Below are positions 1-5,241 of a stretch of DNA of 5,241 bases, one piece after another. The stretch comes from Aldersonia sp036524855 (GTDB lineage Bacteria; Actinomycetota; Actinomycetes; Mycobacteriales; Mycobacteriaceae). The notes beneath the pieces were generated by a model. That model was not told where the DNA came from, made no database searches, and saw only the letters and a program-made list of their open reading frames with translations. A program made the translations under genes and the position numbers. The stretch is taken from assembly GCA_036524855.1 (NCBI GenBank), contig DATDBL010000116.1, forward strand, positions 1 to 5,241. The letters run 5' to 3'. How positions within the stretch are numbered: the first letter of the stretch is position 1; every line of letters starts with the position of its first letter.

Positions 1-1
1 C

Positions 2-730
2 ACGCTCGAGACCTACTGCGACGAGTACCTTCCTCGCGCGATCCGGCGTTGTGTCGACGTGTCCGGTAGCGAGGACGTCGCCCTGCTCGGCTACTGCCTC
101 GGCGGGGTGCTGTCGATGCTCACGATCGCCGCGAACCCGGACCTGCCGGTCCGTTCTCTCGTGCTGCTCGCCACCCCGGTCGACTTCAGCGCGCTCGGAC
201 CGGGGATGACGATGATCTCCGCCGGGCACGTCGAGGTCGACGACCTCCTCGACGAGACCGGCAACGTCGCCGCCGACACGCTCGTCGCGGGCTTCAAACT
301 GGTCCAGCCCGCCGTCGACATTGCCACCTACAACTCGCTGTGGCACAGCTTCCTCGACGAGCGCTCGCTGTATGCCCACCAGGCCATCGTCGGCTGGTCG
401 AAGGAGCAGATCCCGTTCCCCGGTGCGGCGATGCGGCAGGTCTGCGAGCAGTTCCTCCTGCGGAACGAACTCGTCAACGGCACGGTGACGTTCGCAGGCC
501 GTTCGGTCGATCTCACCAGCCTGCGGCTGCCGGTGCTGCACATGACGGGCATCCGCGACAAGATGGTGCCCACGGCCGCGAGCAGCCCGCTGCCCGGCCT
601 GCTCGCGGGCACCGATCTCACGATCAAGGAGTTCGACACCGGCCACGTCGGCCTGTTGCACGGCCGTTCGGCGGCGAAACGCAGCGTGCCGGCCATCTCG
701 AACTGGCTCGCCGACCACTCCGCGGCCTGA
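2..730 (+). CDS. phaC: PhaC-like class III polyhydroxyalkanoate synthase, 5' truncated by window edge
   Basis: The reading frame is open from base 2, so the gene begins outside the window; 242 residues are visible, against about 350 usual for class III synthases. PhaC proteins polymerise 3-hydroxyacyl-CoA into polyester on cytoplasmic granules, using an alpha/beta-hydrolase fold with a catalytic cysteine. The lipase-like box GYCLGG places the nucleophile Cys at visible residue 32. The acid is Asp186 in TGIRDKMVP and the base is His215 in DTGHVGLL. Family-like stretches include ATPVDFSALG after the nucleophile, DETGNV, and a PGAAMRQ segment in the cap region. Cys instead of Ser argues for a synthase rather than an ordinary esterase. 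Class III enzymes normally need a PhaE partner; none is visible. A strong hairpin follows the stop within 10 bases. An uncharacterised PhaC-like hydrolase remains possible because the N-terminus cannot be seen. Confidence 0.87.
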   Translation, partial: TLETYCDEYLPRAIRRCVDVSGSEDVALLGYCLGGVLSMLTIAANPDLPVRSLVLLATPVDFSALGPGMTMISAGHVEVDDLLDETGNVAADTLVAGFKLVQPAVDIATYNSLWHSFLDERSLYAHQAIVGWSKEQIPFPGAAMRQVCEQFLLRNELVNGTVTFAGRSVDLTSLRLPVLHMTGIRDKMVPTAASSPLPGLLAGTDLTIKEFDTGHVGLLHGRSAAKRSVPAISNWLADHSAA

Positions 731-739
731 GCCTGTCGT

Positions 740-782
740 CACCGGCGTGCGCGGGCGCTCACCGCGGCCGCGCGGGCCGGTG
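740..782 (+). terminator. GC-rich hairpin after phaC, likely terminator without U-tract
   Basis: CACCGGC (740-746) pairs with GCCGGTG (776-782). After a 2x2 mismatch, GCGCGG (749-754) pairs with CCGCGC (768-773), and a further three pairs (756-758 with 764-766) leave a 5-base loop. That is 16 paired bases within 43, starting 9 bases after the phaC stop. No T-run follows (the next bases are CGTTCCAACC), so it is not a canonical intrinsic terminator, but U-less hairpins are common at actinobacterial gene ends. It also separates phaC transcription from the promoter region of the next gene. Confidence 0.55.
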
Positions 783-861
783 CGTTCCAACCGTGCGGCA
801 TGCTCACCACGCCGGCCGCAGCGCCGTGTCGATACGCACCGTATGAACCGCGGACCGAGCG

Positions 862-900
862 GACCATATGTACAGACATTGTGATGTATGGTCTTATAGA
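862..900 (+). promoter_or_regulatory. AT-rich promoter/operator region upstream of the epimerase gene
   Basis: This is an AT-rich island in very GC-rich surroundings, 48 bases upstream of the GTG start at 948. It contains a perfect 7-bp inverted repeat, GACCATA (862-868) and TATGGTC (887-893), separated by 18 bases, and a direct repeat ATGTA (868-872 and 884-888). Possible -10 hexamers are TATGGT (887-892) and TATAGA (895-900); I see no good -35 at standard spacing. The inverted repeat overlaps the likely core promoter, as expected of a repressor or activator site. The regulator is not in the window and its family cannot be told from the site. Confidence 0.45.
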
Positions 901-947
901 GCGCCCGGCCATGGTCGACCCGATGGCCCGATCGGAACGGAAGTGCT

Positions 948-1913
948 GTGCAACTCGGACTCATCACCGACTCCCTCGGCAACCTGCCGCTCGACCGAGC
1001 ACTCGACCTCGCCGCCGAGTACCGCGTCGACACCGTCGAGATCGCGACCGGGAACTGGTCGGAGGCGCCGCACGCCGACCTCGCCGACCTCGTCGGCAGC
1101 GCCGCGGCCCGTCGGCAGCTCGGCAAGGAGATCGAGGCGCGTGGTCTCACGTTGAGCGCGCTGAATGCCAACGGCAATCAGCTGCACCCGGTGTCCGGGC
1201 ATGAACACGACCGCGTCGTCCGCGACACGATCACCGTCGCCGCCGAGTTGGGCGTGCCGACAGTCGTGCTGATGTCCGGACTGCCGGCCGCGCGCGGCGA
1301 CCGCACACCGAACTGGATCACCACGTCGTGGCCGCCGGAGACGCTCGAGGTCCTCGACTACCAGTGGAACGAGGTGGCGATCCCCTACTGGAGCGACCTC
1401 GCCGCGTTCGCGCGCACCCGCGGGGTGCGGTTGGCCGTCGAGGTGCATGCCCGCCAACTCGTCTTCAACCCCGCCACACTGCGGCGGCTGCAGGACGCCG
1501 TCGGCGACGACGTCGTCGGCGCCAACCTGGATCCCTCACACCTGATGTGGATGGGCGCGGACATTCTCGCGGTGATCCGCAGCCTCGGCCCGGCGATCTT
1601 CCACGTGCACGCGAAGGACGCGCGGATCGAGCAGGCGAACACGGCCGTCAACGGAATTCACGACGCCCTGCCGCCGGGGCGGGCGACCGAGCGGTCGTGG
1701 AACTACGTCACGTTGGGCCTCGGCCACCCCGGCGGCGCGGCGTTCTGGGCAGAGTTCGTCTTCGCCCTGCGCGGCGTCGGCTACGACGGTCCGCTCAACA
1801 TCGAGCACGAGGACGTGCTCGTCGGTTCCGCGGAAGGCGTCCGGCGCTCCGTCGCGCTGCTGCGCTCGGTCATCCTGCGCGACGCGCCGGACTGGGCGCC
1901 CGCGCAGATCTGA
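948..1913 (+). CDS. Sugar phosphate isomerase/epimerase family protein (xylose isomerase-like TIM barrel)
   Basis: This 321-residue cytosolic protein fits the AP-endonuclease-2 / xylose-isomerase-like TIM-barrel family, whose members isomerise or epimerise sugars, inosose or related polyols with a divalent metal. The likely metal and substrate ligands stand in family order: Glu165 in AVEVHARQ, Asp195 and His198 in NLDPSHLM, His219 or His221 in FHVHAKD, and Glu286 in NIEHED. The N-terminal strand MQLGLITDSL and the VDTVEIATG motif (28-35) fit the first two barrel strands, and the length matches the family. The GTG start is chosen because it opens the first beta strand and follows GGAAG (939-943), 4 bases away. 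It stands alone, with an AT-rich control region upstream and no sugar transporter, dehydrogenase or kinase visible. Substrate is unknown; inosose isomerase or hydroxypyruvate isomerase-like activity cannot be told apart here. Confidence 0.88.
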   Translation: MQLGLITDSLGNLPLDRALDLAAEYRVDTVEIATGNWSEAPHADLADLVGSAAARRQLGKEIEARGLTLSALNANGNQLHPVSGHEHDRVVRDTITVAAELGVPTVVLMSGLPAARGDRTPNWITTSWPPETLEVLDYQWNEVAIPYWSDLAAFARTRGVRLAVEVHARQLVFNPATLRRLQDAVGDDVVGANLDPSHLMWMGADILAVIRSLGPAIFHVHAKDARIEQANTAVNGIHDALPPGRATERSWNYVTLGLGHPGGAAFWAEFVFALRGVGYDGPLNIEHEDVLVGSAEGVRRSVALLRSVILRDAPDWAPAQI

Positions 1914-1950
1914 GTCCGGTCGCCCCGACGACTCGCAAACCACGGTCGGC

Positions 1951-2138
1951 GAACGACTCGGAACCGTCGGCGTCACCCCCGCACGCGTGGGCTCCGACCT
2001 CGGAGCCGACGTCGTCAAGGTGGAGCAGGCCGCGGGCGGGGATCCACCCGCCCGTGCTACCGCGAACTGTCGCAGCGTCATCCGCACTTGGTGATCCTGC
2101 ACATCCCGGCGTTCGGCGAGGAGGGCTCGGTGCTCGAT
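1951..2138 (+). pseudogene. Remnant of a CaiB/BaiF family III CoA-transferase (deleted and frameshifted)
   Basis: Two fragments of the N-terminal domain of a family III CoA-transferase lie in different frames. Frame 1 (about 1951-2055) reads RLGTVGVTPARVGSDLGADV followed by VKVEQAAGGDPPAR, matching the hallmark DLGADVVKVE...GGDP region; this frame stops at 2092. Frame 3 (about 2058-2138) reads YRELSQRHPHLVILHIPAF then GEEGSVLD, matching the later segment where members have a Y..L...NP.LI...FG..G pattern. In intact relatives roughly 55-75 residues separate these motifs, including the catalytic-Asp neighbourhood; here they abut, so about 170-220 bases are missing. There is no start codon with a ribosome-binding site and no C-terminal domain. 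An intact enzyme would move CoA between carboxylic acids. The fragment is plainly non-functional; the family assignment rests on motif recognition. Confidence 0.75.
1990..2007. repeat. Perfect 8-bp inverted repeat between convergent genes
   Basis: GGCTCCGACCTCGGAGCC has 8-bp self-complementary arms around a central CC; as RNA it would form 7 pairs with a 4-base loop. It lies 77 bases after the epimerase stop, between convergent genes, so it could work as a terminator for rightward transcription. It also falls inside the SDLGA codons of the CoA-transferase remnant, where such symmetry can arise by chance. No T-run follows. Confidence 0.3.
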
Positions 2139-2327
2139 GTAAACGACAGCTTCCGCTGTGATCCCGAGCGGGTGTATGTCCTCATCGAGCTGTGGCACGC
2201 TCTCCGTCGTCTACCGGTACGAGCCGGAATCACGCATGTATGAGCAGGTTCCGGGTTCGTCGTTCCTGCGCTCGTCGCCGATACCCGCCGACGGTCGAAA
2301 CCGGCTGCGGCGAGCTGAGATCGGCTG
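2139..2327 (+). other. Unassigned intergenic stretch, possible further pseudogene sequence
   Basis: This stretch lies between the CoA-transferase relic and the end of the convergent alpha/beta hydrolase. Frame 3 stays open from the relic to a TGA at 2241, including RVYVLIELWHALRRLPVRAG, then continues to a second TGA at 2316 with a G/C-rich third position. I do not recognise the sequence, and it does not resemble what follows FGEEG in family III CoA-transferases, so it may be debris of a different gene joined by deletion. A small hairpin, ACAGC-TTCC-GCTGT (2146-2159), is present. No RNA gene, promoter or intact gene is supported. Confidence 0.35.
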
Positions 2328-3317
2328 TCAGATTGTGCGGAGCCGTCGGGATGCCTGCGCGGGTTCGAGCAGCGCCACCAGATCGGCACCGGCCTCGTAG
2401 GGCACCAGGTGGCCTACGCCCGCAAGCTCGACGTAGTTCGCATCGCGGATGAGTCGGGTCAGCCGCATGCCGTTGCCGACGGGCATGAGCGGGTCCCCGC
2501 TGCCGTGCACGATCGTGGTGGGAACGCGCAGCCGCCGCAGCCGCTGCGGACCGCGCCAGGCGGCGATGGCGCGCATCTGGTCGAAGACCCGCTGACGTGG
2601 GGTGACGCGGTCCAGAACCTGGGTGACCAGTTCGTCCATCGCCGCCGGATTCGCGGCGGCGAAGTCGGGGCACGCGTAGCTGGTCCACATCTCGGCGATG
2701 TAATCGCGCAGGTCCCCCTCGGGCGGCCGCAGCGCGGCGAGCATCGGCGTCGGGTCGGGGTCGATCTGCGCCGGACTCGGCGGCCGGGTGCCCACGAGGA
2801 TCAGCCGCTCGACGCGGTCGGGGTGGCGCAGCGCGAGTTCCTGGGCGATCATCCCACCCATCGACAGACCGAGCACGGTGGCGCGCTCGATTCCACACGC
2901 ACGCAGCACCGTGGCGGCGTCGTCGGCAAGGTCGGCCATCGTGAACGGAGCTGGGGCGCAGCGCGACCAGCCGGTGCCGCGGTTGTCGACCCGGATGACC
3001 CGGTACGACGATTCGAGTTGCGCCAGCCAGTCGAGCGGCCACAGCAGGCCGCTGGCGGTCCATCCGTTCAGCAGCAGCAGCGCGGGACCGTCGCCGCCCT
3101 CGTGCCAGTTCACGAGTGGTCGCGCGCCGCGCGTCTCGCCGTGGCCGCGCAGGGCGATGGCGTCGTCGCGTTCGCGGCGACGGCGACGTTGGGCTGTCGT
3201 GCGGGTCCCGAGCAGCCCGGCGCCGATCGCGAGTTCGGTGTCGAGCACCGCGCGGCACATCGCCTCGTAGTGGATCCCGAACTCGACGGCACGGGCGAAG
3301 GAACGGGTGTTCACCAT
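2328..3317 (-). CDS. Alpha/beta hydrolase fold protein (esterase/lactonase-like)
   Basis: The 329-residue product from the ATG at 3317 has a serine-hydrolase triad: Ser152 in GLSMGG, Asp275 in GSGDPLMP and His303 in GVGHLVPYE. The oxyanion region reads LLLLNGWTASG (80-90), with Asn-Gly in place of the usual His-Gly, and DNRGTGWS (111-118) is the standard fourth-strand motif. A basic helical extension of about 50 residues (SFARAVEFG to QRRRRR) precedes the core fold. No signal peptide or membrane segment is evident, so it is probably cytosolic. It lies 34 bases downstream of the acyl-CoA ligase on the same strand and is likely cotranscribed. The start is uncertain: the frame is open upstream to 3443 inside the ligase gene, there is no good ribosome-binding site at 3317, and a 14-codon frame bridges from the ligase stop. 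Substrate is unknown; ester or lactone hydrolysis is the family expectation. Confidence 0.86.
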   Translation of the reverse strand: MVNTRSFARAVEFGIHYEAMCRAVLDTELAIGAGLLGTRTTAQRRRRRERDDAIALRGHGETRGARPLVNWHEGGDGPALLLLNGWTASGLLWPLDWLAQLESSYRVIRVDNRGTGWSRCAPAPFTMADLADDAATVLRACGIERATVLGLSMGGMIAQELALRHPDRVERLILVGTRPPSPAQIDPDPTPMLAALRPPEGDLRDYIAEMWTSYACPDFAAANPAAMDELVTQVLDRVTPRQRVFDQMRAIAAWRGPQRLRRLRVPTTIVHGSGDPLMPVGNGMRLTRLIRDANYVELAGVGHLVPYEAGADLVALLEPAQASRRLRTI

Positions 3318-3355
3318 GGGCAACACCGCGCGGGTGAGGCGTCTTGGGTGTTCAT
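3311..3355 (-). other. 14-codon overlapping ORF bridging ligase stop and hydrolase start
   Basis: An ATG at 3355-3353 overlaps the ligase TGA as ATGA and has GGGAG five bases upstream. It encodes MNTQDASPARCCPW and stops at TGA 3313-3311, which overlaps a GTG (3314-3312) that is the second codon of the hydrolase as called here. It may be a coupling leader that brings ribosomes to the hydrolase start, or the original hydrolase N-terminus cut off by a one-base-class frameshift. It may also be chance, because the GGGAG is also the coding sequence for the common RREL ligase C-terminus. Confidence 0.35.
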
Positions 3356-4911
3356 ACCAACTCCCGTCGGAGGACCTTGCCGGTTGCGGTGCGCGGAAGT
3401 GCGTCGACGAACTCGAACGTTCGGGGCACCTTGTAGCGGGCAAGGCGTTCGGTCACATGGATTTTCAGTGTCTGCTCGTGGACGCTCGCCCCTGCCCGGA
3501 GCACGACGACCGCCTTGAGCGCCTGGCCGAACTTCTCGTCTGGAACGCCGACCACGACAGCCTCCTCAATGTCGGGGTGATGGGCGAGCAGTTCCTCCAC
3601 CTCGCGGGGATACACGTTCTCTCCCCCGGAGACGATCATGTCGTCGGAGCGCCCGTCCACGAACAGGCGGCCGTGTGCGTCGAAATGGCCCATGTCTCCC
3701 GTCGAGAGCAGGCCGTCGACGATCGCCTTGCCGCCCCCGCCGGTGTAACCGTCGAACCGGGCGAGGTTGCCGACGAAGATCTGCCCGATCTCCGTGCGGC
3801 GGACCGGGCGGCCGAGCGGGTCGAGGATCGCCACCCGCGTGCCGGGCGCCGGGCGGCCCGCCGTCGTCGGTTCCGCGCGCAGGTCGGTGGGTGTCGCGAT
3901 GGTCGCGGTGGCGACCTCGGTCGAGCCGTACACGTTGTAGAGCACCGGCCCGAACCGGTCGAGGACCTCACGGGCGAGGCGGCCGGGCAGCGCCGCCCCG
4001 CTCGAGGCAATGATCTCGAGCGTATCGGTGTCCGCGTGCGCCAGCTCGGTCGCGGGGAGTGCGCAGATGCGTTGCAGCATGGTCGGAACCACGACGAGCG
4101 TGCGAGCTTTGTGGGCGGCGACGAGACCGAGCGTGGTGCGCGCGTCGAAGTCGGGCGTGGTGATGACCGTCGCCGAGAGCCCGAGACCGATCAGCAGGTT
4201 GGCCAGCCCCCAGGCGTGGAAGAACGGCGCCGGCACCACCATGGTGTCCCGCGCCCGCATCGGTATGCGGCCGAGCAGTGCGAGCGCGCCGTCGGCGGCC
4301 TGTCCGCCCGATCCGCGAGCGGCCCCCTTCGGTCGCCCGGTGGTCCCGGAGGTCAGCACGACGAGCCGGCTGGATCGGGGCGGGCGGGGGACGTTGCCGC
4401 GCCCGGTGCTGAGGGCGTCAATCGTCGCGGTGTCGAATCCGGCGTGGTCCCCGAGCACGTCGGCGAAGTCGGTGTCGTGCAGGACGAGGTCGAGCGATTC
4501 GGACTCGATCGTCGCCGCCAACTGCTCGCGGCCCAGGCCGGTGTTGAGGAACACGACGTCGGCGCCCAGCCTTGCGGCCGCCAGCAGGGCCAGCGCGAAC
4601 GTGGGCGAGTTGCGGCAGAGGATGCCGACGGTGCTTCGCGAGTCGATCCCCGACTGTGCGAATCCTCGTGCGAGCGGGGCGGATCCGTGCCAAAGCTGCC
4701 GGTAGGTCAGCTGCTGGGACGGGGTCGCGATCGCGGTGACGTGCGGGTAGCGGGCCGCCGACGCCGCGACCGCGCCGAGCAGTCCGGTGCCGAACCGGAC
4801 GGTCGCCCACAGCGCGCGGGGAAGCCGGTCGGGGCGTTCGGGAACGATCGTGTTGGCCTTCATGAGGGTTGTTGCCGCGCGGGCGGATCTCGTCAACAGA
4901 GCGTGGGTCAC
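3352..4911 (-). CDS. FadD-type acyl-CoA ligase (AMP-forming, ANL superfamily)
   Basis: The 519-residue product activates a carboxylic (probably fatty) acid with ATP to acyl-AMP and then to acyl-CoA in the cytosol. The adenylation motifs occur in order: P-loop TSGTTGRPKG at 187-196, FFHAWGLAN around His232, YGSTE at 328-332, STGD at 403-406, the hinge region GRSDDMIVSGGENVYP at 420-435, and the C-terminal catalytic lysine Lys512 in RTATGKVLRREL. All key residues are present and the length is typical. The GTG start at 4911 is chosen because GGAG lies exactly 6 bases upstream and a minus-strand promoter lies just beyond. The frame extends to an ATG at 5022, but that would run through the promoter and into the divergent TetR start. 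The N-terminal segment THALLTRSARAATTLMKANT recalls mycobacterial FadD12-like ligases, but I do not assign the name. The downstream hydrolase and divergent TetR gene suggest a regulated lipid-catabolic unit. Confidence 0.92.
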   Translation of the reverse strand: MTHALLTRSARAATTLMKANTIVPERPDRLPRALWATVRFGTGLLGAVAASAARYPHVTAIATPSQQLTYRQLWHGSAPLARGFAQSGIDSRSTVGILCRNSPTFALALLAAARLGADVVFLNTGLGREQLAATIESESLDLVLHDTDFADVLGDHAGFDTATIDALSTGRGNVPRPPRSSRLVVLTSGTTGRPKGAARGSGGQAADGALALLGRIPMRARDTMVVPAPFFHAWGLANLLIGLGLSATVITTPDFDARTTLGLVAAHKARTLVVVPTMLQRICALPATELAHADTDTLEIIASSGAALPGRLAREVLDRFGPVLYNVYGSTEVATATIATPTDLRAEPTTAGRPAPGTRVAILDPLGRPVRRTEIGQIFVGNLARFDGYTGGGGKAIVDGLLSTGDMGHFDAHGRLFVDGRSDDMIVSGGENVYPREVEELLAHHPDIEEAVVVGVPDEKFGQALKAVVVLRAGASVHEQTLKIHVTERLARYKVPRTFEFVDALPRTATGKVLRRELV

Positions 4912-4917
4912 GTGTGT

Positions 4918-4921
4918 CTCC
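4918..4921 (-). promoter_or_regulatory. Ribosome-binding site deciding the ligase GTG start
   Basis: On the minus strand this is GGAG followed by ACACAC and the GTG at 4911-4909, a 6-base spacing. No comparable site precedes the upstream in-frame ATG at 5022 or the internal ATG at 4863-4861, so this site fixes the ligase start. Confidence 0.65.
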
Positions 4922-4954
4922 AGTCCGGAGGGAATGACGTCCGAAGCGAGTTTG

Positions 4955-4985
4955 ATACTACGTCTGGACACACTGTTAAAGTCAA
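4955..4985 (-). promoter_or_regulatory. Candidate sigma-70-type promoter of the ligase-hydrolase operon
   Basis: The minus strand has TTGACT (4985-4980) as a -35 element and TAGTAT (4960-4955) as a -10 element, 19 bases apart, slightly longer than ideal. Transcription would begin near 4948, leaving an untranslated leader of about 37 bases before the GTG at 4911. This is one of the most AT-rich short stretches in the window. It overlaps the palindrome at 4970-4991, suggesting control by the divergent TetR protein. Confidence 0.5.
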
Positions 4986-4991
4986 GGGTGT
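4970..4991. promoter_or_regulatory. Imperfect palindrome, candidate TetR operator in the divergent gap
   Basis: ACAC (4970-4973) and GTGT (4988-4991) form the outer arms. TT (4976-4977) pairs with AA (4984-4985), and A4979 with T4982, giving 7 of 11 symmetric pairs in 22 bases. It covers the -35 element of the minus-strand promoter and lies 25 bases upstream of the TetR start, so a repressor bound there could control both genes. The symmetry is modest and could be chance; the position is the stronger argument. Confidence 0.35.
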
Positions 4992-5004
4992 TTACGGGTC
5001 GAGT

Positions 5005-5009
5005 GGAGG
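5005..5009 (+). promoter_or_regulatory. Ribosome-binding site deciding the TetR TTG start
   Basis: GGAGG, extended by GGAA, ends 6 bases before the TTG at 5016-5018. It is the best Shine-Dalgarno in the window and supports the unusual TTG as the start of the TetR gene. Confidence 0.7.
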
Positions 5010-5015
5010 GGAACG

Positions 5016-5241
5016 TTGGCATCGGTCACGCGCAGGCAACACACGACACGTGCCCAGCGTCGCGCCGCGATCGAACAGGCGATGCTGGCGGCGACCGAGC
5101 GGCTGATGGAATCGGGCACGTCGTTCACCGAACTCAGCGTCGATCGGCTCGCGAGCGAGGCCGGCATCTCCCGGCCGACGTTCTACGTGTACTTCGAGGA
5201 CAAGGGCGACGTGCTCCGCCGCCTCGCCGAGCGCATCTTCG
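5016..5241 (+). CDS. TetR-family transcriptional regulator, 3' truncated by window edge
   Basis: Seventy-five residues of the N-terminal DNA-binding domain are visible before the right edge; intact members have about 190-220. Helix 1 is about residues 13-34 (AQRRAAIEQAMLAATERLME). The helix-turn-helix follows: SVDRLASEAG (41-50), then the recognition helix ISRPTFYVYF (51-60) and EDKGDVLRRLAERIF, which closely follows the TetR consensus VA..AGVS..T.Y.YF..K..L. The ligand-binding domain is outside the window, so the inducer cannot be read. The start is TTG at 5016 with a strong GGAGG six bases upstream; no in-frame ATG or GTG fits better. It is transcribed divergently from the acyl-CoA ligase with a 104-base gap between starts, the standard layout for a local repressor of that operon. 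The neighbours suggest an acyl-CoA or fatty-acid-like ligand, which is inference. Confidence 0.88.
   Translation, partial: MASVTRRQHTTRAQRRAAIEQAMLAATERLMESGTSFTELSVDRLASEAGISRPTFYVYFEDKGDVLRRLAERIF

Noticed and set aside
1328..2161. 277-codon plus-strand frame overlapping the epimerase and running into the gap
   Set aside because: Its translation is Arg-rich shadow sequence within the epimerase gene, and its extension crosses the CoA-transferase relic in the wrong frame.
3318..3443. N-terminal extension of the alpha/beta hydrolase to ATG 3443
   Set aside because: It lies mostly inside the ligase coding region in another frame and has Ser/Arg-rich shadow composition. The protein-like sequence begins at about residue MVNTRSFARAVEFG.
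2409..3518. 369-codon plus-strand open frame opposite the alpha/beta hydrolase
   Set aside because: It is antisense to a gene with an intact catalytic triad, has low-complexity composition and no promoter or ribosome-binding site, and overlaps the end of the ligase.
4912..5022. N-terminal extension of the acyl-CoA ligase to ATG 5022
   Set aside because: It would translate through the likely promoter and overlap the divergent TetR start. The extra 37 residues do not resemble ligase sequence, and GTG 4911 has a well-spaced GGAG.
3307..5106. 599-codon plus-strand open frame opposite the acyl-CoA ligase
   Set aside because: It is the antisense of a gene with all ANL motifs. The translation is Arg/Gly/Glu-rich with no recognisable domain, as expected opposite GC-biased codons.
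4934..5241. ATG at 4934 preceded by GGAGGGA, with a frame open to the right edge
   Set aside because: The frame is offset from the TetR helix-turn-helix frame and gives compositionally biased sequence. The TetR reading has clear family motifs and its own Shine-Dalgarno.
1..5241. CRISPR arrays, tRNA/rRNA genes, insertion sequences, attachment sites
   Set aside because: No regularly spaced repeats, cloverleaf-like or rRNA-like sequence, transposase motifs or terminal repeats were seen on reading both strands.

Overview
The window comes from a high-GC actinobacterium, most likely a mycolic-acid-containing genus such as Gordonia, Rhodococcus or Mycobacterium. The evidence is strong G/C bias at third codon positions, GTG and TTG starts, and a FadD / alpha-beta hydrolase / TetR lipid-metabolism repertoire. 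The genus cannot be fixed from this sequence alone.

Layout: (1) 2-730 (+) is the C-terminal two thirds of a class III PhaC-like polyhydroxyalkanoate synthase, cut by the left edge. A long GC-rich hairpin (740-782) follows its stop. (2) An AT-rich island (about 862-900) holds a 7-bp-arm inverted repeat and a possible -10 element. It lies ahead of a sugar phosphate isomerase/epimerase-type TIM-barrel gene (948-1913, +). (3) The 414-bp gap 1914-2327 has no intact gene. It carries two pieces, in different reading frames, of the N-terminal part of a family III (CaiB/BaiF) CoA-transferase, with an internal deletion and no start: a decaying pseudogene. (4) On the minus strand a FadD-type acyl-CoA ligase (3352-4911) is followed by an alpha/beta hydrolase (2328-3317), probably one operon. 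The junction is unusual. A 14-codon reading frame overlaps the ligase stop (ATGA) at one end and the hydrolase start region (GTGA) at the other, so it is either a coupling device or the trace of a frameshift at the hydrolase N-terminus. (5) Divergent from the ligase, a TetR-family regulator begins at a TTG codon (5016) behind a strong Shine-Dalgarno and runs off the right edge. The 104-bp divergent gap contains a plausible minus-strand promoter overlapped by an imperfect palindrome.

How they work together (inference): the TetR protein probably represses the ligase-hydrolase operon and perhaps itself, relieved by an acyl-CoA or related ligand. The ligase would activate a fatty or carboxylic acid to its CoA thioester, while the hydrolase could release such an acid from an ester. 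PhaC and the CoA-transferase remnant also belong to acyl-CoA metabolism, but they sit on the other strand and no functional link is shown. I see no convincing new multi-gene system here. The most useful leads are the CoA-transferase relic, the ligase-hydrolase junction, the divergent operator and the corrected starts of the ligase and the TetR gene.
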